A DNA stretch of 64,000 bases from Dickeya poaceiphila (GTDB lineage: Bacteria > Pseudomonadota > Gammaproteobacteria > Enterobacterales > Enterobacteriaceae), in NCBI RefSeq assembly GCF_007858975.2, contig NZ_CP042220.2, positions 2,542,001 through 2,606,000 of the forward strand, in the 5' to 3' direction. Under the pieces are notes generated by a model that was not told where the DNA came from, made no database searches, and was given only the letters and a program-made list of their open reading frames with translations. The position numbers were made by a program, and so were the translations under genes. Numbering within the stretch: position 1 is the first letter of the stretch; every line of letters starts with the position of its first letter. Positions 1 to 9,139 of the stretch are shown here, piece by piece.

Positions 1-848
1 ATGATCGTCAGTGCCGCTTCCAGCGCACAGGCTTGTGCCGGCGGCATGGCGGTGCTGTAAATCAGATGACGAGCAAACTGCAACAGATACTCCGCCACCG
101 ACTGGCTACATAAGATTGCCGCGCCGCTGACGCCAAACGCTTTGCCGAACGTGACAATCAGCAATTCGGGTTTTACTGCTTGCTGGCTACAACAACCGCG
201 CCCTTGTTCCCCCACGGTGCCGATGCCGTGGGCATCATCCACCATCAGCCAGGCACCGTGATCGCGGCAGCGTTGATGTAACGCCGCCAGCGGTGCGGTG
301 TCACCATCCATGCTGAATACGCCTTCGGTGACCACCAGCGTCTGGCCGTTAACTGGTTTTTCCAGCAGTTGTTGCAGTGATTCCGGTTGATTATGGTGAA
401 ACCGGCGCAGCGTGGCGGGTGACAGGCTGGCGGCTTCCAGCAGCGAGGCATGACTAAGGCGATCCGCCAGAATGCTATCACCTTCCGCCAGCAGCGTCGT
501 CACCACCGCCTGATTCGCCGCAAATCCGGAAATCATCAATAGCGCCCGGTCATAACCCAACCAGTTCGCCAGCTGTTGCTCCAACTGTTCATGCGCGGTG
601 GTATACCCGGTTACATGGCCGGAACCACCACTGCCCACGCCAAAGCGCTCCGCCCCTTGCTGCCAGGCACGCACGATTGCCGGGTGCTGGCTCAACCCCA
701 GATAGTCATTGCAGGAAAAATTGAGGTAACGCCGTTGCTCGCGCACCAGCCAGCGACCGCCGCCACCATTATTCGGCAGACGTACCCGGTAGGCATCCTG
801 CGCCTGCCGCTGCGCCAGCGCCTGATCGATCCGTTGCTGCCAGCTCAT
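1..848 (-). CDS. bioF: 8-amino-7-oxononanoate synthase, 3' end outside window
   Basis: PLP enzyme of biotin synthesis that condenses pimeloyl-ACP (or pimeloyl-CoA) with alanine. The reverse-strand frame reads without a stop from the ATG at 848 to the left window edge, giving 282 residues of an expected ~385. Visible family features are [11 protein letters not shown] near residue 43, [12 protein letters not shown] near residue 77, the [10 protein letters not shown] segment, and the lysine in [11 protein letters not shown] that should form the Schiff base. The start codon directly abuts the stop codon of bioB (849-851), so the two are translationally coupled in a bioBF... operon running left. 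It is truncated only by the window. Identity is secure. Confidence 0.95.
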   Translation of the reverse strand, partial: MSWQQRIDQALAQRQAQDAYRVRLPNNGGGGRWLVREQRRYLNFSCNDYLGLSQHPAIVRAWQQGAERFGVGSGGSGHVTGYTTAHEQLEQQLANWLGYDRALLMISGFAANQAVVTTLLAEGDSILADRLSHASLLEAASLSPATLRRFHHNQPESLQQLLEKPVNGQTLVVTEGVFSMDGDTAPLAALHQRCRDHGAWLMVDDAHGIGTVGEQGRGCCSQQAVKPELLIVTFGKAFGVSGAAILCSQSVAEYLLQFARHLIYSTAMPPAQACALEAALTI

Positions 849-1886
849 TTATACCGCCGCGTTGTAATATTGCTCAGTATCGGTATGCAGCAATTGCTCA
901 GTCAGATGCTGCTGTTGCTGGTTATCGCCGTATTCAGTTTGGGTTTGCTGCGGGTTAAGCCCCAGTTTGCGAAACAGCAACAGGTCTTTATCTTCTTTGG
1001 GATTGGGCGTAGTCAGCAGCTTGCAACCGTAGAAGATGGAATTAGCGCCAGCCATAAAACACATCGCTTGCGTCTGCTCGCTCATCTGTTCACGTCCGGC
1101 GGATAGCCGCACATAAGACGTCGGCATCATGATGCGCGCCACCGCGATGGTGCGGATAAAATCGAACGGGTCTACATCGTCGTTTTCCGCCAGCGGCGTG
1201 CCTTTTACTTTCACCAACATGTTGATCGGCACGCTCTCCGGCGGCGTCGGCAGGTTTGCCAGTTGCACCAGCAGACCGGCGCGATCACGCACCGTTTCCC
1301 CCAGACCGACAATCCCACCGGAACACACTTTGATACCCGCGCCACGCACTTTATCCAGCGTATCCAGCCGCTCCTGATAAGTGCGGGTGGTGATGATGTT
1401 GCCGTAAAATTCCGGCGAGGTGTCCAGATTGTGGTTGTAGAAATCAAGCCCGGCTGCCGCCAGCCGTTCAGCCTGATCGTCGTGCAGCGTACCCAGCGTC
1501 ATGCAGGTTTCCATGCCCATCGCTTTCACGCCGCGCACCATCGACTCCAGATACGGCATGTCGCGCTCATGTGGGTTTTTCCATGCTGCGCCCATGCAAA
1601 AACGGGTCGAACCCGCCGCTTTAGCCTGACGAGCGGATTCCAGTACCTGCTCAACCTGCATCAGCCGTTCAGTTTCAATACCGGTGCGATAACGCGCGCT
1701 TTGCGGACAATATTTGCAGTCTTCCGGACAAGCGCCGGTTTTGATGGATAACAGCGTGCTGACCTGCACCTGACGAGGATCAAAGTGCTGGCGATGCACC
1801 TGTTGCGCTTCAAACATCAGTTCCAGAAACGGCTTATCGAACAGGGACTGAGCCTGCTCCAGTGTCCAGTTTATGCGTTTAATCAT
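849..1886 (-). CDS. bioB: Biotin synthase
   Basis: Radical SAM enzyme that inserts sulfur into dethiobiotin, the last step of biotin synthesis. The radical-SAM cluster motif CPEDCKYC is present near residue 50, and the run [20 protein letters not shown] is nearly invariant in enterobacterial BioB. Three ATGs lie in a row (1892, 1889, 1886). The GGAG of the ribosome site is only 2 nt from the first but 8 nt from the third, so I chose 1886, giving 345 residues against 346 in E. coli. It is divergent from bioA across a BirA-type operator and is followed without a gap by bioF. Confidence 0.97.
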   Translation of the reverse strand: MIKRINWTLEQAQSLFDKPFLELMFEAQQVHRQHFDPRQVQVSTLLSIKTGACPEDCKYCPQSARYRTGIETERLMQVEQVLESARQAKAAGSTRFCMGAAWKNPHERDMPYLESMVRGVKAMGMETCMTLGTLHDDQAERLAAAGLDFYNHNLDTSPEFYGNIITTRTYQERLDTLDKVRGAGIKVCSGGIVGLGETVRDRAGLLVQLANLPTPPESVPINMLVKVKGTPLAENDDVDPFDFIRTIAVARIMMPTSYVRLSAGREQMSEQTQAMCFMAGANSIFYGCKLLTTPNPKEDKDLLLFRKLGLNPQQTQTEYGDNQQQQHLTEQLLHTDTEQYYNAAV

Positions 1887-1938
1887 CATCATCGCTCCGG
1901 CTAAAAAAGTCTCGTCAGTGTAATTTATGCGGGTATAC

Positions 1939-1970
1939 TGTCAACCAAATTGATATCAGATTGGTTGACA
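1939..1970. promoter_or_regulatory. BirA (biotin repressor) operator between bioB and bioA
   Basis: The arms TGTCAACCAA and TTGGTTGACA are exact inverted repeats. Seen as TGTCAACC and GGTTGACA, they flank a 16-nt spacer beginning AAATTGA. This is the architecture of the E. coli bio operator (TTGTAAACC, 16 nt, GGTTTACAA). It lies in the ~90-bp gap between divergent bioB and bioA and overlaps a TATACT hexamer (1934-1939). BirA with bound biotinyl-AMP should repress both directions. The call rests on sequence comparison from memory. Confidence 0.88.
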
Positions 1971-1975
1971 ACAGT

Positions 1976-3268
1976 ATGAATCAGGATGACCTGAACTTCG
2001 ACCAGCGCCATATCTGGCACCCTTACACCTCCATGACCAGCCCCCTGCCGTGTTACCCGGTAATCGCCGCCAGCGGCTGCCAGTTACAGTTGGCTGATGG
2101 CCGTCAACTGGTGGATGGTATGTCGTCCTGGTGGGCTGCGATTCATGGTTACAATCATCCACGGCTGAATCAGGCGCTGACGGACCAGATGACGCAGATG
2201 TCTCACGTGATGTTCGGCGGCATCACCCATCCGGCAGCGGTGGCGCTGTGCCGTGAGTTAATAGCGATCACCCCGGCAGCGCTGGAGTGCGTGTTTCTGG
2301 CGGATTCCGGTTCGGTGGCAGTGGAAGTGGCGATGAAGATGGCGTTGCAATACTGGCAGGCACGCGGGGAGCGCCGCCAGCGCTTCCTGACGCTGCGGCA
2401 CGGTTATCATGGCGATACCTTGGGCGCCATGTCGGTATGTGACCCGGAAAATTCGATGCACAGCCTCTATCAGGGGTATCTACCGCCCCATCTGTTTGCC
2501 GCCGCCCCGCGCTGCGGTTTTGACCAGCCATGGCAGCAGGAAGATATCTCATCGTTCAGCACGCTGCTGCAACAATACCCGCATGAGATCGCCGCCGTGA
2601 TCCTGGAGCCAATCGTGCAAGGTGCAGGCGGGATGCGATTTTATCATCCTGAGTATCTGCGTCAGGTCCGCCAGTTATGCGATCAGTACGGCATGTTGCT
2701 GATCGCCGACGAAATCGCCACCGGGTTTGGCCGCACAGGACGTCTGTTGGCCTGCGAGCACGCCGGGGTGACGCCGGATGTGCTATGCCTTGGCAAGGCG
2801 CTGACCGGTGGTTACATGACGCTTTCCGCCACGCTGACCACCCGTGCAGTAGCGGAAACCATCAGCAACGGCGAGGCCGGGTGCTTTATGCACGGCCCTA
2901 CGTTTATGGGCAACCCGCTGGCCTGCGCCGTAGCTCTCGCCAGCCTGGCATTACTGGCGGAAAACCGCTGGCAGGCACAAGTAACGGCCATCGAAGGGCA
3001 ACTGCGTCAGGCGCTGCTACCACTCAGAGATGCACCGACAGTTGCCGATGTGCGGGTACTGGGCGCTATCGGCGTTGTGGAAACCCATCGACCGGTCAAT
3101 ATGGCGAATCTGCAGCGATTTTTTGTCAAACGCGGGGTCTGGATTCGACCATTCGGCACGCTTATCTACCTGATGCCGCCTTTTATTATTGAACCGCTGG
3201 CATTAGCGCAATTAACCGATGCAATTGCTGATGCCGTCAGTGGCGGCTATACCTCACTTTTTAATTGA
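1976..3268 (+). CDS. bioA: Adenosylmethionine-8-amino-7-oxononanoate aminotransferase
   Basis: Class III PLP aminotransferase that converts 7-keto-8-aminopelargonate to 7,8-diaminopelargonate using S-adenosylmethionine as amino donor. The N-terminus [12 protein letters not shown] is the BioA signature; further on come [23 protein letters not shown] and the likely PLP lysine in [13 protein letters not shown]. An upstream in-frame TTG (1961) exists, but the ATG at 1976 gives 430 residues against 429 in E. coli, so I use it. It stands alone on this strand, opposite bioBF. The right arm of the operator ends 5 bp before its start, so its translation start lies almost inside the control region. Confidence 0.97.
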   Translation: MNQDDLNFDQRHIWHPYTSMTSPLPCYPVIAASGCQLQLADGRQLVDGMSSWWAAIHGYNHPRLNQALTDQMTQMSHVMFGGITHPAAVALCRELIAITPAALECVFLADSGSVAVEVAMKMALQYWQARGERRQRFLTLRHGYHGDTLGAMSVCDPENSMHSLYQGYLPPHLFAAAPRCGFDQPWQQEDISSFSTLLQQYPHEIAAVILEPIVQGAGGMRFYHPEYLRQVRQLCDQYGMLLIADEIATGFGRTGRLLACEHAGVTPDVLCLGKALTGGYMTLSATLTTRAVAETISNGEAGCFMHGPTFMGNPLACAVALASLALLAENRWQAQVTAIEGQLRQALLPLRDAPTVADVRVLGAIGVVETHRPVNMANLQRFFVKRGVWIRPFGTLIYLMPPFIIEPLALAQLTDAIADAVSGGYTSLFN

Positions 3269-3280
3269 ATTATCTCATCG

Positions 3281-3314
3281 GGTTGCTTGTCTGGATATTT
3301 AACGGCAAGCAACC
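3281..3314 (+). terminator. Hairpin after bioA
   Basis: GGTTGCTTG (3281-3289) pairs with CAAGCAACC (3306-3314) across a 16-nt loop, 13 bp past the bioA stop. No clear T-run follows, so it may be a weak or Rho-assisted terminator, or simply an mRNA-stabilising stem. Confidence 0.5.
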
Positions 3315-3633
3315 TCACTCAAAATAATAAGCACGATTTTGGTTAGACTGCTTACTTTAATATTTTCTCAACCCAACACATTCTGAATTATTCCTGACAC
3401 ATCTATGTAGGCATACAACAGTCACAGAAATAAAATTAACTTTCGCTTATTAACTAAAAAGCAAAAAAATCAAATGTTTTTCCGCAATAAAATAAAAAAA
3501 CTTTGTTATTTGCTTTTACCGTTTGGTCATATTTATGTCTGTCCTAATCGATATCATGTCCTGAACAATCATTCTTCAAACGCGTCAACTCCTCTACTAT
3601 TCGTCCCATACAAAACTTAAGGAGGAGAACAAC
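3315..3633 (+). promoter_or_regulatory. AT-rich leader of the 3.6-9.9 kb operon
   Basis: About 320 bp without a gene and visibly AT-rich (runs such as AAAAAGCAAAAAAATCAAATG and AATAAAATAAAAAAAC), unlike the GC-rich neighbours. It ends in a very strong ribosome site, TAAGGAGGAGAAC, 7-8 nt before the ATG at 3634. AT-rich leaders in enterobacteria often bind H-NS; that is inference. I could not fix one convincing -35/-10 pair. Confidence 0.55.
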
Positions 3634-4305
3634 ATGACCTGTTTAATCCAGAAAAACATGGATATCTGCGGACCCGATACACAACTCGATATTATTCATC
3701 CCCACGATGATGATGCTATCGAGGTAAAAAAATACATCGCTGACATTTATCTCAGAACGTATAAAGCAACCATTTCCCCTTCACCCGATATCATTATCTG
3801 TAGCCGGAATGCGTCCAGTAAAAAAATCATGGCCAGTGCAGGTATCACTTTCGCCGCACAACATGAAAAACTATTTTCTGAGCGTTATTTACCGGACTCC
3901 CTTGAATCATTGATCAATAAACATACCGATCACCCGATTTATCGCCACCAACTGGTTGAGATCGGCGCATTGGCCTCTGATAACCCGAACGCTTCCGCCG
4001 ACCTTATCCGCACGCTGCCGATTATGGCGTGGTTCATGGGGGCAACAGCTATTCTGTGCACCTCAACCCGGCGGTTAAGAAAATTGCTGGAGTATTATCA
4101 CATCCCTTTTCAACCCATCACCGATGCCTCTCCGCTGGCGTTGTCAGAACAAGAGCGGCAGATCTGGGGGAGCTATTACGACCAATCGCCCCAGACGGGC
4201 ATCATTCTGTTATCTCAGTGCGGCCACCTGTTCGAGCACTACTCAGGACGGCTGATGATGGCGGATTTTAATCACATCATTCGAGAATCACAGGTGGCGG
4301 CATGA
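3634..4305 (+). CDS. Thermostable hemolysin (delta-VPH)-like protein
   Basis: 223 residues, first gene of the operon. It resembles the family named after the Vibrio delta thermostable hemolysin (Pfam T_hemolysin), with a CSRNASSKKIMASAGITFA segment near residue 54, FSERYLPDSLE near residue 85, and an EIGALASDNPNASADLI region near residue 109. No signal peptide or membrane segment is visible, so the protein looks cytoplasmic, which does not suit a secreted lysin. The central part (LVEIGALAS..., IPVMAWFMGA-like stretch) recalls N-acyltransferase folds, but I cannot prove that by eye. Its stop overlaps the next start (ATGA, 4302-4305), so it is translationally coupled to the ligase. This points to a shared biosynthetic role, perhaps transferring an activated acyl group. 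Family call good; function unknown. Confidence 0.72.
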   Translation: MTCLIQKNMDICGPDTQLDIIHPHDDDAIEVKKYIADIYLRTYKATISPSPDIIICSRNASSKKIMASAGITFAAQHEKLFSERYLPDSLESLINKHTDHPIYRHQLVEIGALASDNPNASADLIRTLPIMAWFMGATAILCTSTRRLRKLLEYYHIPFQPITDASPLALSEQERQIWGSYYDQSPQTGIILLSQCGHLFEHYSGRLMMADFNHIIRESQVAA

Positions 4306-5861
4306 ATATTCTTAACCGCATTGTCGAACAAGCCAGCCATACTCCGGATGCTCCAGCCATCATTCAGTTGCAGAACGCGGGTGGCGAAACCCACTACTGC
4401 TATGCCTCACTGCTGAAAGATGTGCGCGTACTGGCAGCGGATATTCTTGCCCGTGAAACCTCGCAGGGCGACGCCCAGCCAAAACCAGTCGGCCTGATTA
4501 TGGGAAACAGCGCAGAATGGGTGGTGGCAGATTTAGCCCTGCTGTATGCCAACCGGGTGGAAGTCCCCGTACCCCTCGCATTTTCAGCAGAACAAGCCGC
4601 CTGGTTATTGCGTGATTGTGATGTGATTCTGACGGATGCCATCGGCCAGCAGCAACTGGAAGTGTGGCGTCAACGCGGGTTATCGCTGGATGCCACCTTA
4701 ATTCCGATTACGCTCTCCGACCTGCCGGGCTTACCTGCCGGCGCGAGTGAGCCACCTGACGCGGCACAGGATACGATTATCAAAGTTATCCACACCTCCG
4801 GCACAACCAGCCAGCCCAAAGGGGTGCAGATCCGCCGTCATGGTCTGGATGCGTTGGTCGATGCGTTATGGCAACGTGCCGCTCAAGGTGATTACCACCG
4901 CTATTTATGTCTGGTTCCATTGAGTCTGCTGATTGAGCAGGTCACCGCGATTTATATGCCGTTAACCTCCGGCGGGGCGATTGTATTACCCCCCGTCACG
5001 CTCCCCCCGTTGGGAAGCCCTGGCGTACAGGCCGCTGACCGCCTGCCGCTGATTGCCTCTGCCCGACCAACCGCGATGACGCTGACCCCGGCATTGGTGG
5101 AAGCGCTGGCCGAAAAAGCCTGGGGATGTGCGCAGGAAAACCGGTTGCAGGCACTCTTTGGTCATGATCGCCTGCCTTTGCTGGCGGTCGGCGGCGCCCC
5201 CGTGGATAGCGACATCCTGCTGGGACTGAACCAGCTCGGCATCCCGGTTTACGAAGGTTACGGTCTGAGTGAGAACAGCTCAGTTGCCTGCTGGAACTAC
5301 CGGGGCGCTCATCGTATCGGCACCGTTGGTCAGCCACTGGCACATGTTGAAATCCGTCTGGCCGACGATGGCGAACTCTGTCTGCGCAGTTCCTCGCTAT
5401 TTGCCGGGTATGCGGGCGAAGACCCTAGCAGTTGCCATGTCGATGCTGACGGCTGGCTGCATACCGGAGACATCGCCCGGCAGGATGATAACGGCTTTAT
5501 CTCCATCATCGGTCGCAAGAAAACCATGATCATCACCGCCAACGGCAGAAATATTTCACCCGAATGGCTGGAAACTGCGTATCGCTCGGTGCCTGGCGTA
5601 CTGACTGCGATTGTATTTGGCGACAAGCAGCAGTTTCTTGGCGGCATATTTATCGTCAATGACATCAGCAAAGCGGACAGCATCCGCCAGGCCATTCATG
5701 ACTATGCCCGTCAGCATTTGAATGAACTGGAGCAAATCAACAACCCGATTCTGCTCCCGCACCATCCTGACATCATGGAACAGTTGTTCACCGTTACCGG
5801 TCGGCCACGCCGTAATGCCGTTGCCGACTTTCTTGCAAAAAATGAGGTTAATGTCGAATGA
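4302..5861 (+). CDS. AMP-forming acyl/aryl-CoA-type ligase (ANL superfamily)
   Basis: 519 residues, full length for an adenylating enzyme. It should activate a carboxylate with ATP, leaving an acyl-AMP for transfer to CoA, a carrier or an acceptor. The ATP loop HTSGTTSQPKGVQIR lies near residue 163, the A5 motif YEGYGLSEN near residue 323, and the hinge region LHTGDIARQDDNGFISIIGR with a following KKTMIITANGRNISP near residue 390. The end is somewhat diverged, as in long-chain ligases. No carrier-protein domain is fused. It overlaps both neighbours by 4 bp (ATGA at each junction), so the first three genes of the operon form a coupled block. Substrate unknown; a fatty or amino acid is possible. 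Confidence 0.88.
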   Translation: MNILNRIVEQASHTPDAPAIIQLQNAGGETHYCYASLLKDVRVLAADILARETSQGDAQPKPVGLIMGNSAEWVVADLALLYANRVEVPVPLAFSAEQAAWLLRDCDVILTDAIGQQQLEVWRQRGLSLDATLIPITLSDLPGLPAGASEPPDAAQDTIIKVIHTSGTTSQPKGVQIRRHGLDALVDALWQRAAQGDYHRYLCLVPLSLLIEQVTAIYMPLTSGGAIVLPPVTLPPLGSPGVQAADRLPLIASARPTAMTLTPALVEALAEKAWGCAQENRLQALFGHDRLPLLAVGGAPVDSDILLGLNQLGIPVYEGYGLSENSSVACWNYRGAHRIGTVGQPLAHVEIRLADDGELCLRSSSLFAGYAGEDPSSCHVDADGWLHTGDIARQDDNGFISIIGRKKTMIITANGRNISPEWLETAYRSVPGVLTAIVFGDKQQFLGGIFIVNDISKADSIRQAIHDYARQHLNELEQINNPILLPHHPDIMEQLFTVTGRPRRNAVADFLAKNEVNVE

Positions 5862-6763
5862 ATATCAAGGAAATGACTCATACATCCCACGCTGGGCTGG
5901 TTATTACTTCACAGAATGAAGGCGATGTTACCGCACTGACATCTGACTATTTGTTGAAACAGCTGCGTACGCACGGCTATCTGATCCTGAGAGGTTTCCG
6001 CCACAGTATTGCTGATTTCTCCGAACGCGTGCGCAGCACCAGCAGCCGCATTAGTCTGGACCCCGCTCGCAGTTTTGACGGCGATACCGCACAGAAAGTG
6101 GACGCAGGTTATGACAAGGTCGGCCTGCATTGTGAGAATGGCAATAGCCCTTTTTGGCCCGATCTGTGCTGGTTTTATTGCCAGAAAGCGCCGTCACAAG
6201 GTTCACAAACCACTATCTGCGATGGGAAGGCCGTCTATGAGAAGATGACCGACGCACAGCGTGCCGCATTCCTGTCACAGGATATTGTCTATTCCCGACG
6301 AGTGGATGAGAAAAAGTGGAAAACCTATGCGCTGCACGCGCTGGCCGGTCAGCCCGGCGCGCCAACCTCGATTGACGACATCACGCTGGAACACCTGTAC
6401 TCCGTCGCGCAGGGTGATACGGGGATACAGATTGACCAGCTTGATGATGGCGCTATCCGTTATTCGTTCCAGACATCAGCGATTATTGGCAGCCGTATTA
6501 ATTCACAGGAAACGCATAATTTCGCCAACAGCATTTTCGGGCCGTCGAATAACTATGAAACACCGGTTATTACTTTTGCCGACGGCAATCCTATTCCCGA
6601 CACGCTGCTGGCGGAAATGGATGAGCTATGCGAAAGCCTGACGTTTGACGTCGGCTGGCAGCAAGGCGATATCGTATTAATTGACAATACGCGTGTTATG
6701 CATGGTCGCCGTCGCATCGAAGACAAAGACAGAACCATCTTCAACGCGCTGTCTTATGTATAA
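5858..6763 (+). CDS. TauD/TfdA-family Fe(II)/2-oxoglutarate dioxygenase
   Basis: 301 residues. The iron-binding facial triad is visible: the HxE of GLHCENGNSPFWPDL near residue 89 and the distal His in DNTRVMHGRRR near residue 280, whose following arginines should bind 2-oxoglutarate. The family hydroxylates, desaturates or otherwise oxidises small substrates. One branch (ScoE-like) makes isonitriles, which is worth noting beside an adenylating enzyme, but the partner genes of that pathway are not here. The start overlaps the ligase stop. A 50-bp gap with its own ribosome site separates it from the next gene. Confidence 0.88.
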   Translation: MNIKEMTHTSHAGLVITSQNEGDVTALTSDYLLKQLRTHGYLILRGFRHSIADFSERVRSTSSRISLDPARSFDGDTAQKVDAGYDKVGLHCENGNSPFWPDLCWFYCQKAPSQGSQTTICDGKAVYEKMTDAQRAAFLSQDIVYSRRVDEKKWKTYALHALAGQPGAPTSIDDITLEHLYSVAQGDTGIQIDQLDDGAIRYSFQTSAIIGSRINSQETHNFANSIFGPSNNYETPVITFADGNPIPDTLLAEMDELCESLTFDVGWQQGDIVLIDNTRVMHGRRRIEDKDRTIFNALSYV

Positions 6764-6819
6764 CGATATCCCAACCCCAAAGACCACTCGATTTGAGGAA
6801 ATAAGGTGTGAAGGAATTG

Positions 6820-7746
6820 ATGCGTAACGAAAACGTAATGGATGCATTCAAAGCTATCAACCAATACGCCCATCTTAATAATCTGCATCCTAACCGGATG
6901 CCTTGGGAAGAAGCCGCCACCGACAATGAATTAGCTTTCTTGTCGTGGGCACTGGTTGGGAAACATGATCAGCAGCAAAAAGCCATCGCTTATCTGTATA
7001 AGGAGCTGTCCCAATTAGCGGAAATCGAAATGCATGTCTCCACGGTGATGACACGCATTTTGTGCGAACTGCAATCGGATAACCCTGGTGTACTGGCAGG
7101 CGACGGTCTTTATCATGCGTTGTCGTGTTTTGCCTCTGAAGAAGTCAACCACGCCAACAGCTTTTACCAATATGTACGCCATCTTTCCGGGCGCGACATC
7201 AAACTGAGCAATAACCTGCACCAGCAGCGTATCGCACTGTATAGCGATAATGACGACCCGCTGATCAAACTGGCGGCCTTGTGTGCTACCGCGTATGTCG
7301 GTGAAACCGTCATTACGGTATTCGAACGACGCCTGAAGGTGCTGGACCCGATGCAGCATGGTTTTTTAACCCGCCTGTTGCATTTTCACGGTCTGGATGA
7401 AGCTCGCCATATTCAGTGTGATCACGCCATTTTCGACCACCTGATACCAAGTTTCTCCACCAGACAGCGTGCCAGAATGCACCAGTTGGTGACCGAAACC
7501 GAGCGGTTGAATACCGAATTGGCCAAAGCCTCAGCCGAGACGGTGAAATCCGCGTTCGATATCGATTACACCGAAGGGAATGATGCAGCAGAAACACAGT
7601 TGGCTATGACGTTGCGTTTCAGAGAAATCGTGCAGTCTGGCGAGATGATCCGCAAAGTGGATGACCACATGGATGAGCAGACACAAATGTTAGTCGCCAA
7701 TTTCTCCAAATCTTCTCAAATACATAGCTGGAGTCCTTTCGCATGA
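6820..7746 (+). CDS. AurF-like diiron oxygenase
   Basis: About 308 residues from the ATG at 6820, which has AAGGAA 6 nt upstream; a GTG at 6808 is also in frame. Diiron ligand motifs typical of the AurF/p-aminobenzoate N-oxygenase group are present: an E...EMH helix (QLAEIEMHVSTVM), EEVNHANSF near residue 110, a glutamate helix GETVITVFE near residue 170 and DEARHIQCDHAIF near residue 195. Such enzymes oxidise amines to hydroxylamines, N-oxides or nitro groups, or hydroxylate carbon. Paired with a ligase and a 2OG dioxygenase it suggests an oxidised nitrogen-containing metabolite. That step is inference. The stop overlaps the MFS start (ATGA at 7743). Confidence 0.82.
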   Translation: MRNENVMDAFKAINQYAHLNNLHPNRMPWEEAATDNELAFLSWALVGKHDQQQKAIAYLYKELSQLAEIEMHVSTVMTRILCELQSDNPGVLAGDGLYHALSCFASEEVNHANSFYQYVRHLSGRDIKLSNNLHQQRIALYSDNDDPLIKLAALCATAYVGETVITVFERRLKVLDPMQHGFLTRLLHFHGLDEARHIQCDHAIFDHLIPSFSTRQRARMHQLVTETERLNTELAKASAETVKSAFDIDYTEGNDAAETQLAMTLRFREIVQSGEMIRKVDDHMDEQTQMLVANFSKSSQIHSWSPFA

Positions 7747-9110
7747 AAGAACACGCTCTGAATGCGGCAGCAATGCCGCAACCAAAAACACGTTTAGGTG
7801 TGGTGGCGATTATCGCCACCCTATTTCTGGCTGCTGTGGATAGCACTATTGTCAGTACCGCGCTGCCTGCTATGCGCGATGAATTAGGCAACGCTGAACT
7901 CTGGCCCTGGATTATGTCCGGTTTTTTACTGCCCGTTGCATTAATTGCGCCACTGGCAGGAGCCTGCGCAGACCGTCTCGGCGTCTCCATTACGCTGAAA
8001 ATCTGCCTGATCATCTTTCTGGCGGCGTCGGTTCTGGCGGCAATCAGTCCGACCATGGTCTGGCTTATCGCCGCACGGGTATTGCAAGGGTGTAGTGCCG
8101 GTGGCTTGATTGTGCTGACCTACGCTTTACTTGCCAGTTTGTTCGATGCCAGCCAACGCGGCAAAATGCAAGGTATGCTCAGCGCGGTCTGGGGACTTGC
8201 CGCGATTGTTGGCCCACTGTGCGGCAGCGTGTTAACACACTGGTTCGGATGGCGGTCGATCTTCTGGTTTAACCTGCCCGTAGGGCTGGGCGCGCAGTTA
8301 TTGCTGGTGTTTACTCCCACCGTTGGCAAACGCCAGCAGGCCGTGAGCCTTGATATGGCAGCACAACTGGCGCTCATCTTGCTGGCCAGTATCCTGATGT
8401 GGCTGATGACCGGTACCTCTCATGTGACGATGCCCAGGTTCATTCCTGTTGCGTTACTGCTGATTAGCGCGGCAATACTGATCTTTCGTCTCTACAAGCA
8501 GCCGCTCAGCAGCCCTATTCCGGTTGAGTTTTTCCGCCACGGAGCGCTGTTCTCAGTCATTGTGCTGGTCATGCTCTCCAGCGCGGGACTTTATGCCGCC
8601 GTCACTCTGCTTCCTCTGGCGCTAAGCCAGTCTGGCGGCACCCTGTTATCGGGAGGTCTGTTAATTATGCTGGCGGCGCTGGGATGGGTCGTCGGGTCTG
8701 CTGTATGCGGTAACCTGCTTGCCAGCAAAGGGTATCGCATGATGGCTGCATCCGGTATGGCGTTGCTGGCTATCGGCTGTATGGTGATGAATGCCGCGTT
8801 GACGCTCAATAATACGCTGGTAATAGCACTGTCGCTGATCATGATTGGGTTGGGTATGGGCTTTACCGCCACCACAACACTGGTGCTGGCGCAAAATAGC
8901 GCACCGCCTGAACGCCTTGGCGCCTGGACCTCCACTATTCAATTTTTGCGCAACATTGGCGCAGCGGTTGGTGTGAATCTGCTGGCCACGTTGCAACAGC
9001 ATGTCCAATCAGGAAATACATTTCAGACTTGTTTCGCGTTATTGGGGGGGAGTATGCTGATAGGTGTAATTTTTTGTTTCCTTATCCCCACTCTCTATCA
9101 AAAATCCTGA
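7743..9110 (+). CDS. MFS drug/metabolite exporter (DHA2-like)
   Basis: 455 residues, inner-membrane proton antiporter. It starts with a short polar tail, then VVAIIATLFLAAVDSTIVST and a chain of 12-14 hydrophobic segments. The motif-A loop GACADRLGVSI follows the second segment, and the antiporter-type motif C region (WGLAAIVGPLCGSVLTHWFGW) lies near residue 150. It is translationally coupled to the diiron oxygenase. Its place at the end of a biosynthetic operon suggests that it exports the product and may confer self-resistance. Substrate cannot be read from sequence. Confidence 0.88.
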   Translation: MKEHALNAAAMPQPKTRLGVVAIIATLFLAAVDSTIVSTALPAMRDELGNAELWPWIMSGFLLPVALIAPLAGACADRLGVSITLKICLIIFLAASVLAAISPTMVWLIAARVLQGCSAGGLIVLTYALLASLFDASQRGKMQGMLSAVWGLAAIVGPLCGSVLTHWFGWRSIFWFNLPVGLGAQLLLVFTPTVGKRQQAVSLDMAAQLALILLASILMWLMTGTSHVTMPRFIPVALLLISAAILIFRLYKQPLSSPIPVEFFRHGALFSVIVLVMLSSAGLYAAVTLLPLALSQSGGTLLSGGLLIMLAALGWVVGSAVCGNLLASKGYRMMAASGMALLAIGCMVMNAALTLNNTLVIALSLIMIGLGMGFTATTTLVLAQNSAPPERLGAWTSTIQFLRNIGAAVGVNLLATLQQHVQSGNTFQTCFALLGGSMLIGVIFCFLIPTLYQKS

Positions 9111-9139
9111 AAGGGACGTATGAAGACAACGGAATAATA

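Noticed and set aside
576..1106. Plus-strand frame of 176 codons over bioB/bioF
   Set aside because: Lies opposite well-supported bioF and bioB frames; no ribosome site and no recognisable motif.
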